Positions 34,629-41,967 of a stretch of DNA of 64,000 nt are shown in pieces. Where the stretch lies: the NCBI RefSeq assembly GCF_000515235.1, contig NZ_KI911558.1, positions 1,243,798 to 1,307,797 of the forward strand, read 5' to 3'. The notes under the pieces are model-generated. The model did no database searches. It saw only the letters and a list, made by a program, of their open reading frames with translations, and was not told the DNA's origin. How positions within the stretch are numbered: the first letter of the stretch is position 1; each line of letters opens with the position of its first letter. Source of the stretch: Synechococcus sp. CC9616 (GTDB lineage: Bacteria; Cyanobacteriota; Cyanobacteriia; PCC-6307; Cyanobiaceae). Both the position numbers and the translations under genes were made by a program.

Positions 34629-35206
34629 TATGGGCGGAGTTATACAGAGAGAAAGCAATGGCGTATCTGAAGGGAGAAGAGCAAAAGGGTATGTAATAGG
34701 AGGAAAAGCAATGGCCTATGTGTACAGGTAAGAACGATAGGCCCCGTCTACAGGAAAAAGCGATGGGCTACCTTTACAGGAAGAACGATTGCCTACGTAT
34801 ACAGGAGGGACTGCTTACGGGCGTACGTTTACAGGAAAGAACCTTATGGGCCTACCAATACAGAGAAAGATGCTTACGGGCCTACGTTTACAGGAGAAGA
34901 GATTTATGGGCCTAGCAATACAGGAGAAATAGCAAAGGGGTACGTTTACAGGAAGACCAATGGCGTACCAATACAGGGAAGATGACGAAGGGGGATCTAT
35001 AAGGGGAGAACCCAATGGCGGATGTTTACAGGGAGAAGCTGTACGGGCGGAGTAATACAGGAAGAAGCAATGTTCTAGTAATACAGGGAGAACGGCGATG
35101 GCCGAGTAATACAGGGAAAGAGCAATAGGGGAGTAATACAGGAGAAGAGCGATGGCGTACGTATAGAGGGAAAAGGCGATGGCGGAGTAATACAGAGGAA
35201 GACACA
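34629..35206. repeat. Array of about 21 degenerate 27-bp tandem repeats
   Basis: Direct repeats with period 25-31 (mostly 27) bases and approximate consensus GGCGTACGTATACAGGAGAAG followed by AGCRAT. The invariant heart is TACAGG preceded by an A/T-rich pair (GTTTACAGG, CCAATACAGG, GTAATACAGG). Units differ from each other and fall into subtypes in order: GTTTACAGG and CCAATACAGG alternate at 34826-34975, while GTAATACAGG dominates after 35050. There are no unique spacers, so it is not a CRISPR. Because 27 is a multiple of three, fortuitous repetitive frames cross it. It lies upstream of a DNA-binding-like gene, so an iteron-like origin or a regulator-binding array is possible. Confidence 0.85.
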
Positions 35207-35477
35207 CAAAGGATTGTGCTAGTCACTTTGGTCAAGGAAAAGACCTAAACACCCATCTATGAGGCGCAACAGGATTGAGACCAAACTGTGTTGATGATGT
35301 AAAAGGGTAATAATGAATGACGTGAGTCGTTATTTTTACAAGTGCGTTATGACAAAATAAATTGAAAAGGCATTAACAATCCATCTATAAACAACGTAAG
35401 AACCAATAACAATCAATTAGGTCCCATTTGTTTCCATCTTTCCAGTCAACAAGGTTCTCCACAGAACACAATAATAT
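35207..35477. other. AT-rich leader before the winged-helix gene
   Basis: About 270 bases. A short hairpin, AATGAC-GTGA-GTCGTT followed by ATTTTT (35316-35337), could stop plus-strand transcripts coming from the repeat array. Two similar AYCCATCTAT motifs (about 35252 and 35383) occur. The rest should contain the promoter of the gene at 35478. Confidence 0.4.
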
Positions 35478-35906
35478 ATGGTCATTATCAACACACCCCC
35501 ACCTATTTACGAGATAGCAAAACTACATACCAACGGCGCAGTTCAAATATATGCGCTCATGTTTGAAAGCGCATTCAAAGATACCAACTATGACGACAGA
35601 ACTTACTTACCGCCAGACCAAAGACGAGACACAGGTGGCACGACACAATGGACAATAAAAGGGATGGCAGAAGTTTTAAGACTAGGCAAGAAGACCATCA
35701 TCACAGCTATACAAGTACTCATAGACAATGGATATATCTCAGTGGCTGGCTATGAATCAAGTGGTCATCATTCAAAACGACGAATCTTCAGGGTGACTGC
35801 TGTTGATCAGCTAGATGCCCGAAGAGCTGCATTAGAAATCATGGGTCAGCAAAAACTAGTGGACAAGAAGGAGAAGAAATATTCTTACATAGCCAACAAG
35901 AACTAG
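35478..35906 (+). CDS. Winged-helix-like DNA-binding protein of the element
   Basis: A 142-residue protein. Residues about 50-110 (QWTIKGMAEVLRLGKKTIITAIQVLIDNGYISVAGYE...SKRRIFRV) have the pattern of a winged helix: a helix-turn-helix with a wing, as in plasmid replication initiators and small phage regulators. The tail is Lys-rich. It is the first gene after the tandem repeats, in the same orientation, which is the usual place for a protein that binds such repeats. Replication initiator or element repressor are both possible; no family name is assigned. Confidence 0.65.
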   Translation: MVIINTPPPIYEIAKLHTNGAVQIYALMFESAFKDTNYDDRTYLPPDQRRDTGGTTQWTIKGMAEVLRLGKKTIITAIQVLIDNGYISVAGYESSGHHSKRRIFRVTAVDQLDARRAALEIMGQQKLVDKKEKKYSYIANKN

Positions 35907-35942
35907 CACGATGAATGTTTAGTTCTTGACGCAAAGATTATT

Positions 35943-36041
35943 ATGATGGCAATGCTTAAAGTTAGACGCTATATGTTCAAAGGTAAGACCTATGAACAGA
36001 AATTATTTCCCGACCAATGTGTCTGGAGGCTATGCGAATAG
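35943..36041 (+). CDS. Possible 32-residue basic peptide
   Basis: ATG 35943 opens 32 codons (MMAMLKVRRYMFKGKTYEQ..., ending WRLCE). It sits 36 bases after the winged-helix gene in the same direction, and the frame looks more protein-like than random (basic N-terminus, aromatic residues), but no ribosome-binding site is clear and no family is known. Confidence 0.3.
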   Translation: MMAMLKVRRYMFKGKTYEQKLFPDQCVWRLCE

Positions 36042-36164
36042 TGGGTCTTAAAAGCCTACACGCCGGCATAGGGGAGTTCTGTCCTTCTACACAGGTCTTT
36101 GTATGGGTTCAGACTTTTTTGTCATATTTTAGGGAGGTATTTGCTGTGTCAGGTTGACTGAAAA

Positions 36165-36521
36165 TTAACGCACAGTACAAGCCTGCATAAGTTTTGCGTA
36201 ATCACGTGACCCTGGTATCACCTGTTCCCAACGATTAGGCATTCCATCTTCTACACGAAGAGTTCTCAATTTGAACTGCGGACAATCCGCTTCACTTATT
36301 TCTCTTTCAAAGCTTGTTTTAAAGGTGACATACGGGAAATTCCTTGAAATGACTTTGAGATAAATGCACCCTTTAATTCCTGCGCCATAATCTTCGCATG
36401 CTGTTCTGCACCCAGCAACTTCATCGCATTCCGGTGGAGAAGGATTAGTGAATTGAGCTTGAGCAGGTATAACGGCCAGCAAAGAAGAAGTCGAAAGAAG
36501 TGTTGCGAGAAGAAGTTTCAT
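36165..36521 (-). CDS. Small secreted Cys-containing protein
   Basis: A 118-residue protein with a Sec signal peptide (MKLLLATLLSTSSLLAVIPAQAQ, cut after AQA). The mature part of about 95 residues has six cysteines (for example CDEVAGCRTAC and GCIYLK), which suggests three disulphides in the periplasm or outside. The signal peptide resembles, but is not the same as, those of the five genes further right. The mature family is unknown. Confidence 0.65.
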   Translation of the reverse strand: MKLLLATLLSTSSLLAVIPAQAQFTNPSPPECDEVAGCRTACEDYGAGIKGCIYLKVISRNFPYVTFKTSFEREISEADCPQFKLRTLRVEDGMPNRWEQVIPGSRDYAKLMQACTVR

Positions 36522-36825
36522 TAGAGCTAGTGCATACGTAAGACTAACACCTCTACAAGACCCTATAAGAGCCTCTAATAGTTACCTTATAGAATGTACC
36601 TAACTCAGCCGTAAAGACTGCTAGAGGGCCTTGCAGACGCCTTAGGGTAAGTTCTACGAACCCACTACAGAGGCTATTAGTTGGTTTTTATTAGACAACT
36701 ACCTCTTAAATTTTTGCTGAAATGTGAGAAGAGACATAAGGTAGTGTCAGGGACTGCTATGGGTGATTGGGTGGTAAGCATTAAATAACCTGTTTTACCA
36801 CCTATAAATCCTCCATTGCTGGAAC
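36522..36825. other. AT-rich gap inside the element
   Basis: About 300 bases without a gene. A perfect 8-bp inverted repeat, GGTGGTAA (36770-36777) and TTACCACC (36795-36802), lies just behind the stop of the next minus-strand gene and could be its terminator, although no T tract follows on that strand. Several runs of CTCTAATAG/CTATTAG-like short repeats are visible. Confidence 0.4.
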
Positions 36826-37152
36826 CTATAACTTAGGTTTAAGTGAACAGCCTGGGAAAGCTTTCAAACCCTTCTCCACTGCTTCATTTGACAGTGGTCT
36901 CCCACGATAATTCCACTCATACCAATCATCCCAATACAAAACTAACTTCTCTTTTGTAAGACTGCCTTTTGCTTCTAAGGTACAAAGCAAACTCACCATC
37001 GTTGCAGCACCAACAAAATCGCCAACTCCTGTGCAAATATTAACGATTTCGTCTGTAGATAGGCAAACATTACTTAACTCTTCCCATGTCTCAAAAGCCT
37101 GAACTGGAGCTGTTGAAAGAAGCAGTGCGCCAAGTAGCGGAAAGAGTTTCAT
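36826..37152 (-). CDS. Small secreted protein, tandem family member 1
   Basis: A 108-residue protein. Signal peptide MKLFPLLGALLLSTAPVQA, then FETWEELSNVCLSTDEIVNICTGVGDFVGAATMVSLLCTLEAKG...CSLKPKL. The mature form (about 89 residues) has four cysteines at conserved places, C-x(8-11)-C ... LLC ... C near the end. It is clearly paralogous to 37193-37522 and 37554-37877, more distantly to 38507-38863. Probably a small disulphide-bonded helical protein outside the cytoplasm. No function is known. Confidence 0.7.
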   Translation of the reverse strand: MKLFPLLGALLLSTAPVQAFETWEELSNVCLSTDEIVNICTGVGDFVGAATMVSLLCTLEAKGSLTKEKLVLYWDDWYEWNYRGRPLSNEAVEKGLKAFPGCSLKPKL

Positions 37153-37192
37153 GGAAGCACTTGAAAGAACTGATGATGCATGAAGACATCAA

Positions 37193-37522
37193 CTAGGGAA
37201 TAGGTTTAATTGAACATTCTGGGAATTCTTCTAATGTCATCTCTACTGCTTTTTTCAACGCTGGGCTCATACCCTGATTAAAGCTCCATTCATCCAAAGT
37301 CAAATCTAAATCCTCTTTTGTAATCCTGCCTTTCGCTTCAAAGTTACAAAGCAAAATCACCATATTCCTCATAGCACTCATTTGAGCAACACTTACGCAC
37401 AAATTAGTGTTTTCTTCTGAAGCATTACAAGCTTTCTCTATTTCCTCAAATGTTAAAAAAGTAAAAGCCTGAGCTGGAGCAGCTGAGATGAGGAGTGAGC
37501 CGATGAGTGGAAGGAGTTTCAT
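37193..37522 (-). CDS. Small secreted protein, tandem family member 2
   Basis: A 109-residue paralogue: signal MKLLPLIGSLLISAAPAQA, then FTFLTFEEIEKACNASEENTNLCVSVAQMSAMRNMVILLCNFEAKGRITKEDL...CSIKPIP. The four cysteines are conserved. Its first codons and the gap before them lie in an 86-bp block that is identical upstream of the neighbouring gene, showing recent duplication or conversion. Confidence 0.7.
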   Translation of the reverse strand: MKLLPLIGSLLISAAPAQAFTFLTFEEIEKACNASEENTNLCVSVAQMSAMRNMVILLCNFEAKGRITKEDLDLTLDEWSFNQGMSPALKKAVEMTLEEFPECSIKPIP

Positions 37523-37573
37523 GGGATTAGCCTGAAAGAAGTGATGATAAAAATTAGGGGATAGGTTTAATTG
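37488..37573. repeat. 86-bp perfect direct repeat, copy 1
   Basis: Identical to 37843-37928. It covers the signal-peptide codons of family member 2, the intergenic gap and the last codons (I-K-P-I-P-stop) of family member 3. Confidence 0.93.
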
Positions 37574-37877
37574 AACACTCTGGGTAATCTTTTAATGTAT
37601 CGTATAATGCTTCATTCCCTAGTGGTGTCCAACCATCAAGCTCATACAATTCATCCCAAGTCAAAACTATATTCTGTTTTGTAAGCCTGCCTTTTTCTTC
37701 TAAGGTGCAAAGCAAACTCACCCATCCCATAGTGCCAACATATTCAGCAGCTCCTGCGCAAATCTTATCCATTTCTTCTGAAGCTTTACAAGTTTTTCTT
37801 AGCTCTTCAAATGTTTCAATAGCCTGAACTGGTGTTGCTGAAATGAGGAGTGAGCCGATGAGTGGAAGGAGTTTCAT
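37554..37877 (-). CDS. Small secreted protein, tandem family member 3
   Basis: A 107-residue paralogue from ATG 37877; a longer frame reaching 38030 reads through the neighbouring gene and is rejected because the signal peptide starts here. Signal MKLLPLIGSLLISATPVQA, then IETFEELRKTCKASEEMDKICAGAAEYVGTMGWVSLLCTLEEKGRLTKQNIVL...CSIKPIP. Four cysteines are conserved; most similar to member 1 in the body and to member 2 in the signal peptide. Confidence 0.7.
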   Translation of the reverse strand: MKLLPLIGSLLISATPVQAIETFEELRKTCKASEEMDKICAGAAEYVGTMGWVSLLCTLEEKGRLTKQNIVLTWDELYELDGWTPLGNEALYDTLKDYPECSIKPIP

Positions 37878-37928
37878 GGGATTAGCCTGAAAGAAGTGAT
37901 GATAAAAATTAGGGGATAGGTTTAATTG
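37843..37928. repeat. 86-bp perfect direct repeat, copy 2
   Basis: Identical to 37488-37573. It covers the signal-peptide codons of family member 3 and the gap before it, and ends in a relict copy of the family's last codons (I-K-P-I-P-stop) that lies just behind the stop of the unrelated gene at 37939. Confidence 0.93.
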
Positions 37929-37938
37929 GGTTATCAGC

Positions 37939-38466
37939 TTAATCCTTCCAATTGACTTGAAAGTTTTCTGGCATGGGTATAAGTATACATTCATGCGTCG
38001 TTGATTCAAGCCCTTCCCCGCTCTTTGCAAATAGTGGGGTATATACTTCGGTCAAGGTGTTCATATTAAACTCACGTGAACTTTTTGCAATCAATGAATT
38101 ATCAACAATTTTATATGTCGAAATAATGAGCTTGAAAGTATTATTCACTAGGCTCGTATCGAATGTCAATAATTCATCCTCAAATTTAAACGGCTTTACG
38201 TGTGTGAAAGAAATTTCAAAATTATGCTCAACCTGATATTCATAATAATCGCCATTGCTTTTATCAAACGTTGTTGCTGCATATGAAAAACTAGCTCCAG
38301 GCCAGTCTTCATTAAAGTCTGCAATGATTTCTTCAGCAGTCTTACCTTCATAGCTATAGTCGCATACGTAACTTACTAATTTACGCTTACCTGCCTCACT
38401 TGTTTGAAAAGTCTGAACTGGTGCTGTTGAAAGAAGGAGTGCACCGATGAGTGGAATGAGTTTCAT
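37939..38466 (-). CDS. Secreted protein with the family signal peptide but an unrelated body
   Basis: A 175-residue protein. The signal peptide MKLIPLIGALLLSTAPVQT is nearly that of the tandem family, yet the mature part (FQTSEAGKRKLVSYVCDYSYEGKTAEEI..., ending NWKD) has a different sequence: about 155 residues, beta-rich by eye, two cysteines. A relict of the family's 3' end follows its stop codon. This suggests that a new mature domain replaced the old one between a kept signal peptide and a kept tail. Confidence 0.68.
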   Translation of the reverse strand: MKLIPLIGALLLSTAPVQTFQTSEAGKRKLVSYVCDYSYEGKTAEEIIADFNEDWPGASFSYAATTFDKSNGDYYEYQVEHNFEISFTHVKPFKFEDELLTFDTSLVNNTFKLIISTYKIVDNSLIAKSSREFNMNTLTEVYTPLFAKSGEGLESTTHECILIPMPENFQVNWKD

Positions 38467-38506
38467 AGGACTAGCCTGAAAGAACTAATGACGCTGGAGC
38501 CAACAA

Positions 38507-38863
38507 CTAACGAACAGGTTTAATTGGGCAATTCGGATAGTCTAATAGCACCATCTTAACTCCTTCATTCCACATAACTTTTTCAAATTCTTCTTCTAGC
38601 ACGTTTCTACTAATTTTTTCTCTCCTAGCAAATACCTTTGGTGTTATTTCACCCGTATCCCTTAAGTCACAAAGGAGTGTATACCCACTAAGCGCAGCAA
38701 AAAAGAACGCACTTCCTAAGCAAGCTTCCCTTGCTGCTTCAGAGGTTTCACAGGGTTTCGTTATCTCCTCAGACGTCTTAGAAGCATGAACTGGTGCTGT
38801 TGAAAGAAGTAGTGCACCAATTAATGGAATAGTTCTGAGTAGTGACCTCATAAAAAATGACAT
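38507..38863 (-). CDS. Small secreted protein, tandem family member 4
   Basis: A 118-residue distant paralogue: MSFFMRSLLRTIPLIGALLLSTAPVHA signal (an internal Met5 is a possible start), then SKTSEEITKPCETSEAAREACLGSAFFFAALSGYTLLCDLRDTG...NCPIKPVR. It keeps the four-Cys pattern and the 'IKP' ending. It is the first gene of the minus-strand run, so the promoter lies just to the right. Confidence 0.68.
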   Translation of the reverse strand: MSFFMRSLLRTIPLIGALLLSTAPVHASKTSEEITKPCETSEAAREACLGSAFFFAALSGYTLLCDLRDTGEITPKVFARREKISRNVLEEEFEKVMWNEGVKMVLLDYPNCPIKPVR

Positions 38864-39191
38864 AATTTTGTGTAGCCTATTATCGTAGTAGTAGGGACGC
38901 AGAAAGACCCCATAGCGTGACTACTATTCTGCCAAATCGTCTCGGCCAGCTAGGTCAAAATGGTTTTTGCTCTGCCTATGGCCACGCTCAGCATTCAGCT
39001 GGGAACCAAGGCAAATCAAGTAGAAGCATTGTATCTGGGCTGATTACGAACCAAAGCAGTAGCGTGCATACTGCTTGTGCACTGCAAAACCTCGCTGGTT
39101 TACAGAAATAGGTTTGGACAGGGATTGTATTCTTATTTTTTGTGTATCTGTACGTAATTTGTTAGCGCACACGACAAATACAGGAATAGCA
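38864..39191. other. Gap between the secreted-protein run and the recombinase
   Basis: About 330 bases. One plus-strand frame of 64 codons (38917-39111) has no motif, is Ser/Asn/Gln-rich and is not called. The left part should hold the promoter of the secreted-protein run. No terminator for the recombinase gene was identified with confidence. Confidence 0.45.
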
Positions 39192-40430
39192 CTAATCAAT
39201 CAGCGCAATAGCATCAACCAACTTTTGCCAATTAAGACCTCCATACTTCTGTGTCATTGTCTTCTTGGAATGACCTAGCAGCTGTGCAATAGTCCTCTCT
39301 GGTACGTCGTTCTCTACAAGGATGTTGGTGACACGGTGACGTAGACCGTGAGGGTTTAACCCTGTCACCTTCTTGCAAGGATTAGCAAGGTTGGCACCCC
39401 ATCTGATTACCTTAGTGTCTTTATTGATCTGCATGGTTGAAGGCCAGATAGTCCCTTTGATCTGACGCAATGGCTTGAGTGTCTCCTCAAGATCAGGGTG
39501 TATGGGTACTGGTCTTTGTGAGTGCGCATTCTTCAACCCTCGCTCGTCCATCCACTCAATACTTATTCGGTCTGCTTTGATGTCTTCACCACGTAATGCA
39601 CAGATCTCAGCCAGCCTGGCACCCGTGTAATACAGGATGCGAAAGATAGGTACGTACATACATTCCGACTCATCCCACTGACCTATGGGTGTCGTTATGA
39701 GATCGCCACGGGTCAGCATCTTCTGTGCTTCCTCAGCAGGTGTTGGCTTCAGACGCTGATCACTTGTGAGGTTTTGGAAGATCTGATCGTGTTGTCGGTA
39801 CTCACGTTGCTTACGCAGTGCAGACCACAACCCACTGAGCTGAGCAAGAGATGTCCTGATGGTGCCTTTGGACTTGCCGGAAGAAATCAGGTGTTCCAGG
39901 TAGTCCTCAGCGTGATCACGGGAGCAGTGAAGAGGAGAGCTGACCTTGCAGAACGCAAGAAAGGATTCCAGCTTTGACTTCAGCTCAACATGTGTCCTCA
40001 GGTTCTTGTTGCTGTGCATCCACTTGATGTCCAGCAGATCCTGAGCAGTAAAGAGCTTCTTTGGTTCAGCTCCACCCAGCAACAGCTCCTCACCACGTGC
40101 TGCCTGTTCTTTGGTGAGTAGGTCAACGCCCTGCAAGGCCAGCATCTGAAGACCAACGTTCAGGTCAGCTGGATCTAGGTCAGTAGTCAGGCCTGGTAGT
40201 TGCTCTATCAGCTCATCGGTAGAGAGCAGCCCTGTCTGCTTCCAGGTACTGATCAGGGCGTCTGTACGGGCAATGAATGCAGGGCTCTTGCGTCTTGCTT
40301 CTTGGATGGTCTCTCCTGCTGGCTCAATCCATTTGGTCTTGCCAACTGCAGCCTGCATGGACCTTGGTACTGCACGCTGGAATTGGAATCCCTTTCCCGC
40401 CGTTTTCCTGGTGTATGGAGGCAGAGCCAA
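39192..40430 (-). CDS. Tyrosine recombinase (integrase), TTG start
   Basis: A 412-residue phage-type integrase. The N-terminal part has SAM-like core-binding features (residues about 135-235). The catalytic domain shows Arg in TGARLAEICALRGEDI, the H-x-x-R box (HGLRHRV), the second His in LGHSKKTMTQKYGG, and Tyr in KYGG. All active-site residues appear intact. The TTG at 40430-40428 is the only in-frame start before a stop; its first base pairs with the A of the divergent ATG of the aminotransferase. It should catalyse integration and excision between the 21-bp repeats. Confidence 0.9.
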   Translation of the reverse strand: MALPPYTRKTAGKGFQFQRAVPRSMQAAVGKTKWIEPAGETIQEARRKSPAFIARTDALISTWKQTGLLSTDELIEQLPGLTTDLDPADLNVGLQMLALQGVDLLTKEQAARGEELLLGGAEPKKLFTAQDLLDIKWMHSNKNLRTHVELKSKLESFLAFCKVSSPLHCSRDHAEDYLEHLISSGKSKGTIRTSLAQLSGLWSALRKQREYRQHDQIFQNLTSDQRLKPTPAEEAQKMLTRGDLITTPIGQWDESECMYVPIFRILYYTGARLAEICALRGEDIKADRISIEWMDERGLKNAHSQRPVPIHPDLEETLKPLRQIKGTIWPSTMQINKDTKVIRWGANLANPCKKVTGLNPHGLRHRVTNILVENDVPERTIAQLLGHSKKTMTQKYGGLNWQKLVDAIALID

Positions 40431-41647
40431 TGAGTGCGAACCAAACTACGAACCAAGATAAGCTCAGTTCCCTTAGGAAACAATACCCTGCATTAGCCAA
40501 CAAGACGTACTTCAACTTCGGTGGGCAAGGGCCACTTCCCACCCCAGCCCTCAACGCAATCACAGGCTGCTGGCAGCGCATTCAAGAGCTGGGCCCATTC
40601 ACAACCGATCTCTGGCCATTCATCGGCAAAGAACTGAACAGCACCCGGCAACAGTTGGCGAAGCTCTGCGGCGTTGCCCCCCATCGCCTTGCCCTCACGG
40701 AAAACGTGACCAGCGGTTGCGTGTTGCCGCTCTGGGGACTGCCGTTCAGCCATGGTGATCATCTGCTGATCAGCGACTGCGAACACCCAGGCGTCTTAGC
40801 GGCCTGCGTTGAGTTAGCCCGTCGAGAGGGACTGGAGATCGACACCTTGCCGGTGAAAAACCTGCGAGGCGATCCGGCTGCCACCGACGCCGCTGTGATC
40901 GATGCTCTTGAGCAAAGCCTGCAGCCGCGCACCCGGCTGGTGGTGCTGAGCCATTTGCTCTGGAACACCGGACAGATCATCCCGATTGCCGCGGTAGCCG
41001 ATCGGCTTGAAAGCCACCCACATCGGCCGTTTCTGCTGGTGGATGCTGCCCAGAGCTTCGGACAGATCCCGACCAGTCAAGCGGCAGCGGCGGCTGACAT
41101 CTATGGCTTCACTGGACACAAATGGGCCTGCGGACCGGAAGGGCTCGGCGGTGTCGCTTTGTCGGAGCGGGTGCTTGCAGAGGCCAATCCAACCGTGATC
41201 GGCTGGCGCAGCCTCCGCAATGAGAGCAAAGCAGACCTCAGCGAACCCGACCCGTTTCACCGCGACAGTCGTCGCTTTGAAGTGGCCACCAGCTGCGTGC
41301 CCCTGATGGCAGGTCTGCGCTGCTCGCTCGATCTGCTGCAGCAGGCTGGAACACAAGAGCAGCGGCTGGGGAGTATCTGTCGGTTGAGCGGCAGGCTCTG
41401 GCAGGGGCTTGCAGATGTGGCCGGGGTGACGCCACTTCTATCCGTCCCACCAGCCAGCGGACTTGTGAGCTTCGAATGGGGCAGCAATGAGCCCCTGGGC
41501 GACCTGGTGAAACAACTGGGCAGCGAGGGGATCTGGATCAGAGATCTGGCGGACCCTGATTGCCTGCGGGCCTGCACCCACACGTTCACCACAGAGGAGG
41601 AGGTGGACGCCTTACTCGACGCCCTGAAGCGACTAGCCACAGCCTGA
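40430..41647 (+). CDS. Class V aminotransferase (cysteine desulfurase-like) with an element-supplied start
   Basis: A 405-residue PLP enzyme from ATG 40430. The PLP Lys lies in GFTGHKWACGPEGLGG; HLLWNTGQIIP and VDAAQSFGQIP supply the cofactor-binding Asp and Gln. The fold-type I family includes cysteine desulfurases and isopenicillin-N-epimerase-like enzymes, so the substrate is open. The first about 19 residues (MSANQTTNQDKLSSLRKQY) come from the integrated element and differ from the stranded original start at 34133 (MTDLNGAQLRDLF). From PALANKTYFN onward the gene is chromosomal. Transcription must now start inside the element or within the recombinase gene. Confidence 0.88.
   Translation: MSANQTTNQDKLSSLRKQYPALANKTYFNFGGQGPLPTPALNAITGCWQRIQELGPFTTDLWPFIGKELNSTRQQLAKLCGVAPHRLALTENVTSGCVLPLWGLPFSHGDHLLISDCEHPGVLAACVELARREGLEIDTLPVKNLRGDPAATDAAVIDALEQSLQPRTRLVVLSHLLWNTGQIIPIAAVADRLESHPHRPFLLVDAAQSFGQIPTSQAAAAADIYGFTGHKWACGPEGLGGVALSERVLAEANPTVIGWRSLRNESKADLSEPDPFHRDSRRFEVATSCVPLMAGLRCSLDLLQQAGTQEQRLGSICRLSGRLWQGLADVAGVTPLLSVPPASGLVSFEWGSNEPLGDLVKQLGSEGIWIRDLADPDCLRACTHTFTTEEEVDALLDALKRLATA
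40496..40516 (+). repeat. Right attachment repeat (attR)
   Basis: Second copy of the 21-bp repeat (see 34181-34201), inside codons 23-29 of the aminotransferase gene. It lies 66 bases from the recombinase start codon, the usual neighbourhood of an att site. Confidence 0.88.
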
Positions 41648-41694
41648 GGCGAACCACCTAAGCCAGCGTCTGTCCAGCCGCTCAGGCCAGACTG

Positions 41695-41949
41695 ATGAAA
41701 CGCGGATCGGCAGACATGCTCTGGCTCAAGAAACTGAACTTCATGGAAACGGCCAAGCTTGAAATGGAGCTGATGAAGGCCTTTGAAGCCGGGGACAATC
41801 TGGACGCCAAGCTTCAGACCCAAGCCGATCTTGCTGCCAGCACCAACGATCCGGAACAGGCCTGGAAACTTGAGGTTTGGACAAAAATGTTGGTAAGAAT
41901 CCGTAAAATGCAAACCATGATGGACGGTGAAAGCCAACCGAAATCATGA
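41695..41949 (+). CDS. Conserved-looking small hypothetical protein
   Basis: An 84-residue, mostly helical, soluble protein rich in Met, Leu, Lys and Glu (ending RIRKMQTMMDGESQPKS). No motif or signal peptide. It starts 47 bases after the aminotransferase in the same direction and lies 18 bases before the DUF2721 gene, so all three may share a transcript. Met codon 8 is an alternative start. Function not recognised. Confidence 0.6.
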   Translation: MKRGSADMLWLKKLNFMETAKLEMELMKAFEAGDNLDAKLQTQADLAASTNDPEQAWKLEVWTKMLVRIRKMQTMMDGESQPKS

Positions 41950-41967
41950 CGATGGCGCTTGTGATTG

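Larger units (their letters stand above)
34181..40516. mobile_element. 6.3-kb integrated genomic element with tyrosine recombinase
   Basis: The element is bounded by a perfect 21-bp direct repeat and carries its own tyrosine recombinase at the right end. Cargo from left to right: non-coding DNA, the 27-bp tandem repeat array, a winged-helix-like gene, a possible 32-residue peptide, and six small secreted proteins on the minus strand. Base composition is AT-rich compared with both flanks. There are no phage structural or conjugation genes, so it is not self-transferable in a recognised way. Size and simple content recall phage-satellite or tycheposon-like islands of marine picocyanobacteria, but those usually use tRNA genes, whereas this one uses a protein gene. 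Confidence 0.85.

Noticed and set aside
34629..35206. CRISPR array
   Set aside because: Units are directly adjacent and degenerate, with no constant repeat and unique spacers, and no cas genes are nearby.
34815..35207. Minus-strand 130-codon frame encoding LYYSAIA-like repeats
   Set aside because: It is a by-product of the 27-bp tandem repeat (nine codons per unit); there is no sensible start, and unit length varies so the frame breaks at both ends.
36770..36802. Rho-independent terminator
   Set aside because: The 8-bp stem is perfect, but no T tract follows on either strand, so it is mentioned only within the gap entry.
38917..39111. 64-codon frame in the element
   Set aside because: Low-complexity Ser/Asn/Gln-rich translation without motif; chance frame is more likely.
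40277..40429. Extended N-terminus of the aminotransferase into the recombinase gene
   Set aside because: The extension is antisense to the conserved recombinase N-terminus; ATG 40430 gives a natural protein start.
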